This document shows positions 53,761-64,000 of a DNA stretch of 64,000 bases, piece after piece. Location: positions 21,834,285-21,898,284 of the forward strand of contig NC_052510.1 in NCBI RefSeq assembly GCF_014356525.2, written 5' to 3'. Within the stretch, counting starts at the first letter, position 1, and each line of letters begins with the position of its first letter. A program made the position numbers and the translations under genes. The notes under the pieces are model-generated. The model worked only from the letters and a program-made list of their open reading frames with translations, searched no databases and was not told the DNA's origin. Source of the stretch: Nilaparvata lugens. Taxonomy: Eukaryota; Arthropoda; Insecta; Hemiptera; Delphacidae.

Positions 53761-55318
53761 CTAATCTTCATCAATAGGGAGGAGACATACCCTATTGACA
53801 GCCCTAGTGAGACTTCCCTTTGCAGTCTGTACCTCCACCACTCTCACAACTCCATCCTGTCCAGGGAATATCTTCGTTATTCGGCCAAGCCTCCATTGTA
53901 GAGGGGGTAGGTTACTTTCCTTTGAGGGAACCATACTTCCAATATTAACATTACTTTGTTTTTTGTACCATTTTGTTCGGGTTTGCAAGCTAGATACATA
54001 CTCCAATTGCCAACGTTTCCAGAATGAAGATACAATTATTTTTAGTAAACTCCATTGATTTCTCAAGTTCACCGGTTCAATTGATTCCTCTGGCTCTGGC
54101 CAAACCTTTGAGCTTTCCATGAGTACAAAATGACCCTGAGTTGACACACTTAAATCTCTTGGGTCTGAACTAACAGGGGTCAATGGTCTTGAATTCAATA
54201 TCTACTCAATTTGGGTTAATACAGTACTGAATTCTTCATATGTTAGAATCTGATTACCAACTGCAGCCTTGAGCAATCTCTTAGTAGATTTTATTCCTGC
54301 TTCCCAGATTCCTCCCCAATGTGGAGCTGCTGGAGGGTTGAATACCCACTTGATTCCTCGATTACCCAGCTCTCTAGTCATCTCCTCATTGAACCTTGAT
54401 GCTTTTGTGAGCTCATACCATTGTGACAGTTTTCGGCTTGCTCCCACAAAATTGGTACCACAATCACTATACATAGTGTGAACAGTGCCTCTTCTTGCTA
54501 GGAATCGTTTCATTGCAGCTAGAAAAGCATCTGTTGATAATTCCGAGACTAATTCTAGATGTACAGCCCGAGTTGAAAGGCAAATGAATAAACAAATATA
54601 TTGTTCAAACAAATATAGCCTTGTATATTCTAGCCTTCCTCAGTCGCCCTAGTGTTATATCAAAAGGTCCACCATAATCAACCCCTGTATTTAGGAATGC
54701 CTTGACTCCTTGCAGCCTAGCAGACGGGAGGTCTCCCATGAGTGGTTGTTGCCCAGTGGGTTTTGCACGAAAGCATTCCATGCATTCAATTGTTCTCTTA
54801 TGAATTATGTCCCTTGCTCTCAAGATCCAAAATTGTCTTTGAATGACTGCTTGCAAATTAGCTGGGCCAGGATGTAAATACAGTTTATGGTAGTGATCTA
54901 TAATAAAATTTGTCACATGATGAGTTTTTGGGAGCAACAATGGGTATTTATTTCTATCAGATGGGCTTGAATTTCTCAGTCTTCCCCCCACTCTTAGTAA
55001 CCCAGTTGAATCCATAAAAGGGTTCAACTGTTCAAGACTTTTTGTGATGGATTTATCGTTTGATTGTATAGCAGCTATAGCATCAGGAAATGATTCTTTT
55101 TGTACTAATGCAATTATAGAGAGCATTGCTTCATTCAACTCTTCAGTGCTCAACGGACCTGTATGTTTGCTAGCTTTATTACAACAATTGTGAATGAACC
55201 TCTTAATCCATGCTGTCACTCTCTTCAATAGAGTCAATGAGGAAAAATTATTTATAAGAAGAAGTTCATGTGAGAGCTCTTTACTCTGTGTTGCTAGTGT
55301 AATTTTTCTTGCTTCCAA
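53761..55318 (-). pseudogene. BEL-C integrase region, frameshifted
   Basis: Reading from 55318 downward: an integrase leader with STGLLRVGGRLRNSSPSDR, the HHCC-type zinc part (HYHKLYLHPGPANLQAV, CMECFRAKP), the first core aspartate in NTGVDYGGPF, and the second in TMYSDCGTNFVG. The glutamate context WGGIWEAGIKS comes next, and then the C-terminal domain (LQWRLGRITKIFPGQDG) ending LLPIDED with TAG at 53761. At least two interruptions separate the pieces: a frame change near 54605 and a stop near 54200. All three catalytic acids can be seen. Role: joining element cDNA to the genome. Confidence 0.85.
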
Positions 55319-57915
55319 TTAAATCTGTTTGGAATTTTCATCATCATTACCATGGAGTTGGTGTGGCCAGCACTCCAGTGGCTTGGCTAACCAATCAGGA
55401 CCATTCCACACAGAGAATCACCAATCAATTCGTTGGGCAAAAGTCCACGACTAGCACAATCAGCAGGATTACATTCGGTTGGCACATATCTGAATTGCTC
55501 TGTAGACAGGTGTTCCTGTACTTGACTTACACGATTTGCCTCAAACGTAGCTCAACGATGAGGTGAAGACCGAATCCAACTCAGTGCCACGGTTGAATCA
55601 GTCCAAGCTGCAATAAATTCTATGTTTATAATTTTTGAGAGCACTTCTTGAACTTCATGTGATAATCCAGCTACTAGGACAACCGCACAAAGCTCCAGAC
55701 GTGGCAGTGTGATTTTCTTCAATGGAGCTACCTTGGCTTTAGATCTTAGTATTGTGCATACCATGCTACCATCCTTCAATAAGGCTCACAAATAAACCAC
55801 TCCAGCATAGCCGCATTCTGCGCTGTCAGCAAAACCATACAGCTGTATATTTTCACACAGCTCAAAGTTCAAGCAATGAGGAATATCAGTTTTTCCAACA
55901 GGGGTAATTGGTTGCAAATGAACTCCCATTTCTTCACTACCTCCACGGATGCTATATCATCCCAGTCACATCCAGATTGCCATATATATTGAATTATACT
56001 CTTGATGGTAAGCATGAAAGGTGTCAAATATCCTAATGGATCAAAAATTTGTGCTAAAGTTGATAAAATGTTTCGTTTTGTAGCTAGCTTGGATGGAACC
56101 TTTACCCTGTAGAAGAGGTAGTCACCAATTGGATTCCACTGGAAGCCAAGAATTTTAGTGGTTTTGTCAGACTCCAAAGTGAAATCTTTTGCTTCAATAG
56201 CACAATGCTCAGGAGGGAGATTTGATAGAATGGCAGGATGATTGCTGCCCACTTTCGCAATTCAAATTGCCCTTTGATTAACAATTCAGTAAGCTCGGAC
56301 TGCAGTTGCTTGGCTGCTTCCACTGATGGGACTGATGTGACTAAATCATCCATGTAAGTAGAAAACCATAAAGCTTCAGAGGCTGCAGGGAACCTTTGTC
56401 CTTCATCTTAAATCAACTGATGCAAGGTACGAATAGCAAGAAATGGCGATGATGATACACCATACAACACAGTTGTTAGAGTATACTCTTTCATTTCTTC
56501 TCTATCATCAGCTCGCCAAAAAATCCGTTGGAAGTCATGATGTTTCCTATTCAACGAGATATTTCTATACATTTGTCTAATATCACAAACAATTGCCACC
56601 TCCTGAGATCAAAATCTCAACAATAGACTTGAATATCTAATTGTAAGCTGGGCCCAATGTGGAGAATCTCATTCAATGAAGGACCATTTTCAGTTTTCAT
56701 TGAGGCATCAAAGACTACCCAAAATTTACTGATATTTCCATCCTCTGTTATACAACAAATACAATGATGAGGAATGTAAAAACTGTGTTTTGTTTGGTTG
56801 ACTGGTTCGGGTGCTAGCAGCATGTGCTTTTGTTTCAAATAATCCTCCATAAACTCATTATACAACTGTCTCAATACAGGATTTTTTGATAACCTACGTT
56901 CCAATAGTATAAATCTTTTCAAGGCTAATTCTCGACTCTCATTTAATAATTCTGGTGTTTCCTTGAATGGTAATTCTACAATGTATCTACCAGTATTTGA
57001 ACGACAAACAGTTGTTTTGTATATCTCTTCACAGGCCATTTCACTTTCTGATAATTTTCTTATCATAGGTAGCTCTTCTAGGGCCCAAAATTGCTTCAAC
57101 AATTCTTCTAAATTAGAATTGGAATACGTGCACAGATTATTTGAGATAGTAGAACTCTCCTCTGATACCTTACCCATCAGGCAGTAGCCCCATACAGTTT
57201 CTAGGGCAGATGGTGTACCCACTGGACCAATCACCTTTCTTCCAGTCAGAATGAAGGGGAAGTATTCAGCACCCAATAAAATATCAACCTCCTCTGAAAG
57301 GAAAAATTCAGGATCTGCTAGATCCAGTCCTTCAATATGTGCCCAGTACGCATTTCTTATCTGATTTGTAGCTGCTATCTTGTTGACTACCAACGCGGTA
57401 ACTTTAAATGAAGGGGAGTTTGGTGTTTCAAATTCACAGTTAGTGATTTCATCTGCTACTTCCAATTTAGTATCAGATAATCCATAGATTGGCAAGCTAT
57501 GTGTTTTCTGCACCACTAAACCCAGTTTTTTCATGCATCGCCTTATAATAAATGACTCGGTGCTTGCACTATTCAATAATACTTTGACCGTTTGATAATT
57601 GCCTTGATTATCTCGAACTCCCGTTCTAACAGTTGATAACAATACTATGGAACTCTTTACATTCGAGAAAACCTTCTTAGCTGAGTCAGTAACAAATGTT
57701 TGATGGCCTTGATCAGCAGCATTGTGCACGTCTACCCTGCTCATTTGTTTATTACTGGCCAATGTGTTGGTGTTTTCAACAGGCGGTTGTCTCGGCTCTA
57801 AATGGAGGAGCGAATGATGACGTGAATTACAGTGACTGCACGGCTTCCTTCTTCTACAATCTCTAATAAAGTGCCCTGCCAATAAACAGCATATACATAG
57901 TTTCCATTCTTTCAC
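55319..57915 (-). pseudogene. BEL-C nucleocapsid-protease-RT-RNase H, frameshifted
   Basis: From 57915 downward: CCHC-type knuckles (CICCLLAGHFIRDC, CSHCNSRHHSLLH), then a retropepsin-like domain whose active site reads LLNSAST near 57570, so the catalytic Asp is replaced by Asn and the Gly by Ala. The domain ends with ILLGAEYFPFIL. RT begins with FYIPHHCICCITEDG and KFWVVFDASMKTENG and continues in other frames with CDIRQMYRNISLN and the MDDLVTSVP catalytic segment near 56350. The RT/RNase H linker (AQIFDPLGYLTPFML) and RNase H (VAPLKKITLPRLELCAVVLV, AWTDSTVALSWIR) follow. Frame breaks occur near 56610, 56400, 56250, 55860 and 55550. Confidence 0.85.
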
Positions 57916-58991
57916 ACGTTTTAATCAGACGGTTTGAGATTCAAGAACACTTCACAATTTTCCAGTTCATGAGAATTATTACATTCAATACATTCCAGCT
58001 CGTCTGATTTTGCTTTAACAATCATAGCTGAAGCTTTGTAATTTCCCATAGTGGGTTTTGATTTCCCAAACTGCTTATGTGAGGAGGCTTCTGAGGCTTC
58101 TGAACAGCTTCATCATTCAAAAATATTTGGAAGTTTTTCAAATCGGATACTGTTCCATTTCTTAGCAGTCTCTGCCACTTCTCTCTCAATCCTTCAGTCA
58201 GTTTTTTATGTTAGACAAATAATAACGGAATCGACCAGTCATTAACTGAATGACCAATTGGTTTTAGTGCTGCAATATACTCAGCTAAATGAGTGGTTAA
58301 TTTTCGTAGGGAGTCTGGTTGCTTATTAACTGCTGACATATCAAAAATTGCTTGCAAGTATGCGTCAGTCAGCTTGTAAGAGTCTTTGTAGCGATTCAAT
58401 AATAATTTCCATGCCTCAGCATAATGATCACTTGTCAATGAGACTACAGAAATGACTGACAGTGCATTGCCTCTCAGTACAGACCAAAGATACATATGTT
58501 TTTGTATGTCAGCAATTTGACCATTATTATGAACCGTGGCTTCGAATAAATCTTTAAATCGACTCCAAATTTTCAAATCACCGTCAAAAGTCATTAAAGG
58601 AAGCTTAGGTAGGGTAACTGGCGAGATATTTCCAGTTGTAGGTGAAGAAGCTACATTGGAAGAACTAATATTCAAATTTGTTTGAGTGGATGGTAAGGTT
58701 TCGAGAATAGCCTTGACATTGAAAAAAGTCTCATCAATTCGGCTCTTCAAATTTTCAAGCTCACTTGTTTCCAATCGAGGATTTTTTTTGTTATAGTAGC
58801 TCTGCATCTTATCTATTATATCATTGAACTCCACCTGGTGGTGATCGATATGCTCACCCATAACTTTCAATAAATTCTTCATTTTTTTCATTTCTTGGAT
58901 CCTTTTCGACAGCTTCGGCAATTTCATTAATCTGTTTTATTTTACAAATTAATGCATCTCTTTGAAACGTCCAGTCCTTGATAACACCCAT
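57916..58991 (-). pseudogene. BEL-C gag, frameshifted
   Basis: Start is ATG at 58989-58991 (MGVIKDWTFQRDALICK). The N-terminal segment is helical. A frameshift near 58860 leads to HIDHHQVEFNDIIDKM and the BEL-type capsid core (LPKLPLMTFDGDLKIWSRFK, MYLWSVLRGNALSVIS, HYAEAWKLLLNRYKDSYK). The frame ends at 58211, and further Gag sequence (GLREKWQRLLRNG) continues in another frame toward the zinc knuckles at 57915. The layout matches BEL-A gag at 5717 but the sequence is only distantly related. Confidence 0.82.
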
Positions 58992-59620
58992 AGTGAGGCG
59001 ATAACAGTGAGCACTCGTCGAGAGAGAGAGTGAGACAAAGAACCAAATAAGAATAAGAGGGAAAACACGAGAGCAGGCAACACAATGGAACAAACAATGG
59101 CTGGCTTATCTAATCATACAAGCCTAGCCAGCACTTCAACTTATGCTCGGTAGAGAATGATCGGTTACGAGGCTAATAATACCATATCGATACTCATTGG
59201 AACAAACAATAACTGCTATTAATAACGAAGTAACGACAATAATCAATGCAAATAACTGCAAGTATCCTTTGAAAAAAGTAACAGTTCCAGTTACTGTTAC
59301 AGCAAGATGACATATAAGTCTATCTCTACTTATCGACACGAACTTGCCAGTCCAGCCTTGTGGCGCCAATGCAACAATCTTACGCAATAAAACTACGACA
59401 CAATTTATTTACGAAAACATTACTTGTTCTACTCAATTTCCAACTTAAATTGAGCCCAAATTTCTTTAGAATACCACAAATAAAGCGTATATTCATCTAT
59501 GACGACAAAAAACAAGCCATATATACAGAAAAACCAAGAATAAAATGGGCATAAAAAACGACAAACCTATTAGATGATATTTCAAACTTATGTCCTATTC
59601 AAATTCGATTAACAAATCAA

Positions 59621-59638
59621 TCCCGGATGGTTGGACCA
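59621..59638 (-). other. BEL-C primer-binding site
   Basis: Immediately after the 5' LTR, in element orientation, TGGTCCAACCATCCGGG begins with TGG, complementary to a tRNA CCA end. The matching tRNA was not identified. Confidence 0.6.
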
Positions 59639-60035
59639 TGTTTATTTGACAGAGGCTGGCTCAAACAGCACTCTGGTTTGTGGACTGTATCAATTACATC
59701 GAGAACCTTTTGGGGGTTGTCTGGCATCGGGTAGCAAGTTGAACAATTCAAATGGCTAAGTGCACAGTAACATAGGCCTACCTTCATGTCCAAATTCTCC
59801 TTGCTTCTAGGATCCCGGGTCCAGATCACGATACAAGACAAGACGACACTTGTAATAAATCACAATAAATCAATAGATCACTTTGCAAAAAATCGACATT
59901 ACGAGAAGTGAGCTGTTCGATTGGCTGTCAATCGGCAACTGGCTGTGATTATGCTATGCGCATCACCATTCAATTGCCCCCTCTACCACACAACACCAGA
60001 CAACAAAGAGGAACATTGATAGTTTCGTCCGAACA
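59639..60035 (-). repeat. BEL-C 5' LTR (397 bp)
   Basis: Partner of the LTR at 53048-53463, with terminal TG...CA and abutting the GGTAC target duplication at 60036-60040. Confidence 0.95.
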
Positions 60036-60749
60036 GGTACTGCTTTCACTGGAGCTAGCGGTGAACTTAAAGAGCTCTACAATTTTTTGTATGATTCACG
60101 GAATCAACATTTGTTACAGAAGTCGGCAGCTTCTTGGAGAATTCAGTGGAACTTTATTCCACCTCGCGCACCTCACTTTGGTGGTCTTTGGGAGCGTTCA
60201 ATCAGAAGTTTCAAAAGCATTTCCAAGATCATTACTTTGAAGCAAGTTCTCAAATTTGAAGAATTGCATACTCTTAGTGCTCAAATTGAAGCTATCCTCA
60301 ATTCTAGACCTATTACCCCATTATCTGAAGACCCTCATGACCTAGCATATTTGTCACCAGGACATTTCTTGATTGGTAGGCCTATAAATGCACTTCCTGT
60401 GAAGTCACAACCGACAAAGCATGTGAATCACCTTGCACACTGGCAAATAATAACGGATTTGAATAGGCAGTTGTGGGAGAGGTGGTCACAAGAATATCTA
60501 GTCACTTTGCAGCAAAAACACAAGTGGACGTCTTCAAATGACAACATTGCTGTTGGAATTTTGGTATTGTTGAAGGATCCTGGTGCTCCACCCGCTGCTT
60601 GGAAATTAGGGCGCATCACTGAGGTTTTTCCTGGTGTGGATGGGAAGGTACAGGTTGTGATGGTGCTTACTGAGTCTGGAATTTTCAAGCGTGCAATTTC
60701 CAGTATTGCACCTCTACCTATCATTGAGGATCAAGAAGACAGTGAATAA
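60036..60749 (+). pseudogene. BEL-B integrase, remainder after BEL-C
   Basis: The frame resumes within the sequence after SDNG with TAFTGASGELKELYNFL. It contains the third catalytic residue in APHFGGLWERSIRS, the conserved INSRPITPLSEDP-type segment (AILNSRPITPLSEDP) and LSPGHFLIGRP. The C-terminal domain WKLGRITEVFPGVDG and SSIAPLPIIEDQEDSE ends at TAA 60747-60749. This half is free of visible lesions. Together with the part before 53047 it accounts for a whole integrase split only by the nested element. Confidence 0.92.
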
Positions 60750-60797
60750 GTTTCAACATATTTTTTTTTCTTTCTTGGGCAAATCTTTGAATTTCCC

Positions 60798-60813
60798 AAC
60801 AGGGCCCACTTTA
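60798..60813 (+). other. BEL-B polypurine tract
   Basis: AACAGGGCCCACTTTA lies before TGTTAAAACTATTC at 60814, paralleling the tract and LTR start of BEL-A at 8962-8980. Confidence 0.6.
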
Positions 60814-63150
60814 TGTTAAAACTATTCTCCATCTTCAAACAATCTCTTTTATGATTTTTGATTTTGAATTGTCATGTTCTCTGCATGGTAGTCATTAGTT
60901 TGTATCTTTGCTGCTGGAGCGCTAGTGGTCCACTGCTGACCTGATACTAGGCATTTTCTCTGCATATTTTACTCATCTTTGTTTTAGTTTTTGGATATGA
61001 AGCCTTTGTCATTTTATTATTGTATTTGTCAATTTGTTGTTCGGCTTCCGGATATTTTTTGCATCCTTTTAAACATCAATTTTATTGGTGATTTTTTGAT
61101 TGAGGTAGCACTTGCTTGCTAACCACTTCCTTCATTGTTCATTAGTTTGGCTGTCTAGCATCAAGTTTGTGTGTGTCCCCAATTATTCTGCTTTATTCGT
61201 GAAAATAGTTTTCACCTCGCCCTGTTTGCTTGTTTTATTCGTTGGAGACATTTTTTGGTTCTTTGGAGCCATCAACTTTAAAAATCGCATAGGTAGTTCA
61301 TTTACTGTTTCAATTCTAACTTTTCAACATGTTCGTGAACTCTTGCATGTGTATGTACGCTCCCTTGTACAATTTGTGAGTTACAACTTGAATTCTCATC
61401 TCTCATGAAAATAGTTTTTACCTCGCCCTGTTTGTTTATTTCAATTGTTGGATAATCTCGACTGGTTCTGTGGAACTATTATTAGTTTTTTCAAGATTTG
61501 AACACTTGTTTCAGTTTTACATATTTTCATTTCCACTGCAGCATTCTCAAAATGGCTGCTTGTCTGAGTCACCGCATCTTGCTACAAGTTTAAATTTGTT
61601 TTACATATTGCAGACTCGTGTTTTTCATTGAGTGCTAACCTTGTTAGTGATTCTTTACTTTGCAATTTTGGGACTGAATGTTTACCCATCATTCATTCTA
61701 TTGATAATTATTGTGATATATTGCCAATATCACTGATTAATGTGACTCTCAATTGTGAATTGCATTCTACAAGTATTGCAACTGATATTTCCAAAACTTG
61801 GGAAATATATCCTTTGAAACTTTGATTGAAAACTCTTCCTCTACAACTGGCTGCTGTTTCATCAGCATTTCAAACAAGTTGGAATCTTGTTTCTCTCCTG
61901 ATGTGTTTATTTGAGCTATTGGAAGCTCATGCTGTCTTTGAAGGCCCTAGACCAAACCGGGACCTTGACTCTGGCCTATTCGAGCTGAATTGGAAGCTCA
62001 CGCTGTCTTTGAAGGCCCTAGACCAAACCGGGACCTTGGCTCTTGCATTATGTTCCGCAGCTAAGTATTTTGTATCACCCACTTTGTATTTTAATACTGC
62101 CCTAATCTATTGTTTTTATCTTTCAGGTTAGGAATTCATTGTTGTTCGTAGTCAACTTTCCTTTATTTTGAGTTATATTTTGCTTAGCCAAATTGCTATT
62201 GAGAATTGTTTGTCAGTTTTTTGTAATCAATTCATGAATGTTCTGTGAACATTGCAATTATCAATCCTATTTAATTCTTTGTAATTACTCTTATTCAATT
62301 ATGGCTAAAGCTGTAGTTTCTGCATTTTACAATTAGGCTGTTTCGGTATAGGCTACTGTTATTCATATAACCTTATGGTTAATTTCAACTTACCTGTTTC
62401 CTTTGTTGGTATCGAACCAATTCAAATGTTGAAGCCTTGCAATTCAACCTATTTACATTTCAATTTTCCTAGGTGTCGTTTGTTATTGAAAATGACAATT
62501 GTAGGCTTAAATTAAAGACTACTTATTATAGACTCTGGTATTCTATGAACGTTTGTTTAGTAACTATTTTATTATTCCATTTTGATAACCAGATAGATTA
62601 TTTTCTATGTGCATTGCTGTTATATTTATAACTGTTCACTGTCACTCTTTAATAATTAATTTGTTTGGAATGTTTGCATAATGGTAATATCATTACCTGA
62701 TTATCTTCAGTTATAATTTACTATTTCAAATTATTACATTGCAATCAGTTCTTGCATTCAAATTACTGTTTTTACTAGAATCATTAATGCTGTTTTCAAG
62801 TCTTTTCATGTACTTCAATATTTTTCTAAACTTAATCTTGAATTTGTGCATAACAAAGTTGAATTCTATTTCAATTTTATATTGTCGACCAGTCACCCTG
62901 AGGGGTTATTTCATGTATTCAAATTTACAGAATATTTTTCCATTTTAAATCATTTTGTTGGCAACCTATTTTTCTTATGTCAACTAGGATCAACTACATT
63001 TTATTTCTTGTTCATGTGATTGATATTCTTTAATGCTGATTAAAGTTTGTATTTTACTAAACTACTTTTCCATTTGGCATTTCACCTTAGCCTACATTTT
63101 GTTGATTAGTTTTAATACTGAGTTGCCTAAAACTGTTTTGCATTCATTCC
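60814..63150 (+). mobile_element. Probable long 3' LTR of BEL-B (end uncertain)
   Basis: T-rich non-coding sequence follows the polypurine tract. Its length would be similar to the 2.1-kb BEL-A LTR. It contains a near-duplicate of AAAATAGTTTTCACCTCGCC (61203 and 61409) and the 71-bp tandem at 61921. No second copy is in the window, so the end is a guess. Confidence 0.45.
61921..62062. repeat. 71-bp tandem duplication
   Basis: GGAAGCTCATGCTGTCTTTG and GGAAGCTCACGCTGTCTTTG start at 61921 and 61992. Both copies contain CCTAGACCAAACCGGGACC. Confidence 0.9.
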
Positions 63151-64000
63151 AGTGCACAGGTTTTTGAATGCACAACGGTTCTTGCACTCATGTGGAATTT
63201 CAGTCAGGTGTCGAATCAGTCAAGACACATTGTTTCTCTTTTTTTCAGAATTTGATTTATTCTCTCCTATTTATATAGTCCACTCTTTTCTAAGACTAAA
63301 TTTCACAGGAGACATGCCACTTCCAAAATCAATGGATATGGTTTTAATACTATATACAGAGTGTCCCACCAAGGCTGTAACAGCCATTAACCATAGATTC
63401 TACTCGACATTTCTGACAAAAACTGTTCAGTAAACTTTTTTCCTGTTGACCTTAGTTTTCGAGATTTATCGATTTTTCAATATTTTCAGAATATGCTTAC
63501 TTCTGGTCATTAAATACTCAATAACTCAAAAACTACTGGTCGAATTTCAATTTCAAGAGTATTGTTGGAAAGAGAAAAACATTTCAAACAAGATTAATGT
63601 AATTTTATTTGTTGTAAGATATTCTGTAGTTTTTTATTAGGGCTTAAACTTGAAAAAATGATATTCTTCGAATTCAAAATGAAATTTCAAACCGTTTTCT
63701 CTCGAGTTTTCTCCGGGTGATTATAGTTGTTTCAGTATTTCAAAAACTTCTCCATTTCATAAGCTTTTGAATGAGTATAAATTCGAAAAGGTAAGTTCCA
63801 TGATAAAGTGTTCAATATTCTTTGAACATTCTTGAAACATCCAATATCCCAGTGGCTCACCGGATGCTGGATCGAGGATTCTGCTCGAAATACTTCAGAA
63901 TAAGATTGTCAAAAGCTTTAGAAATTTAGATGGGCCTCCTTTACCTATGATCCTAGACCCTTACCATCTTGACATCTGTCAATCTTGAAAACGTGTTATG
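63151..64000. other. Unidentified sequence at the window end
   Basis: No supportable gene. At about 63355 the words ACAGAGTGTCCCACCAAGGC resemble the ends of several common insect repeats, so another element may begin here and run out of the window. Confidence 0.35.

Larger units (their letters stand above)
53048..60035 (-). mobile_element. BEL-C: complete-length BEL/Pao element nested in BEL-B integrase
   Basis: The 6988-bp element has LTRs at 53048-53463 and 59639-60035 that begin TGTTCGGACGAAAC in element orientation and end in CA. The host sequence GGTAC is duplicated at 53043-53047 and 60036-60040, a 5-bp target duplication typical of LTR elements. Removing the element and one copy of the duplication restores continuity of BEL-B integrase. 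All pol domains are present but carry many frameshifts. Confidence 0.96.
48110..60813 (+). mobile_element. BEL-B: 5'-deleted BEL/Pao element interrupted twice
   Basis: Pieces of one pol gene run in order on the plus strand: protease (48110-48744), start of RT (48745-48904), RT/RNase H/integrase (50734-53047) and the integrase end (60036-60749), followed by a polypurine tract and LTR. The interruptions are a 1.8-kb segment with tandem arrays and the complete minus-strand BEL-C. The protein is related to BEL-A (shared GRL..., LPG/SNHKFT, RQRFW, WKL.RITEV words) but clearly a different family member. Confidence 0.88.

Overview
The window is a repeat-dense stretch of an insect genome, most likely a hemipteran. 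A planthopper-like genome is suggested only by remembered resemblance of two dispersed repeats (about 24090-24335 and 32427-32545), so the species call is weak. I found no host gene I could name with confidence. Nearly every long reading frame belongs to a transposable element. The one long single-exon frame free of visible damage is a hAT/ZMYM1-like transposase gene at 28100-30304. A 100-N assembly gap sits at 35114-35213.

Region 1 (1-16100) is a BEL/Pao cluster. An internally deleted BEL element (BEL-A) lies between two very long LTRs and is followed by the start of a second gag, giving an LTR-internal-LTR-internal tandem. The upstream LTR carries an extra 58-bp satellite array and a Jockey/CR1-type LINE (LINE-1, 1118-4722). 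The downstream LTR preserves the exact empty site of that LINE. The second gag start is cut by an RTE-like LINE (LINE-2, 11605-16046), beyond which a 52-bp scrap of the same LTR reappears.

Region 2 (16100-22600) holds a minus-strand CR1-like LINE (LINE-3) that is truncated at its 3' end, a broken Tigger/pogo-type transposase gene (20240-21963, minus), and two strong hairpins.

Region 3 (22600-35500) is mostly AT-rich non-coding DNA. It contains the hAT/ZMYM1-like gene and a 974-bp hAT-type MITE with a perfect 8-bp target-site duplication (30821-31794).

Region 4 (35537-46096) is the most interesting part. It is a 10.56-kb element with 5'-AG...CT-3' terminal inverted repeats and a perfect 6-bp target duplication (CATAGG), as in Polinton/Maverick/adintovirus-type elements. 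Its only long gene encodes a virion-like protein with a parvovirus-type phospholipase A2 domain and GLYLR repeats. That gene appears to be split by a Jockey-like LINE (LINE-4, about 37583-43262): a canonical TATA/Inr promoter and the N-terminal exon-like piece lie left of the LINE, and the remainder lies right. No polymerase, integrase or major capsid gene is present.

Region 5 (46100-64000) is a 5'-deleted BEL element (BEL-B). It is interrupted once by a 1.8-kb segment made largely of two tandem arrays, and again inside the integrase gene by a full-length minus-strand BEL element (BEL-C, 53048-60035). BEL-C has matched LTRs and a GGTAC target duplication. The window ends in the long 3' LTR region of BEL-B and unidentified sequence.
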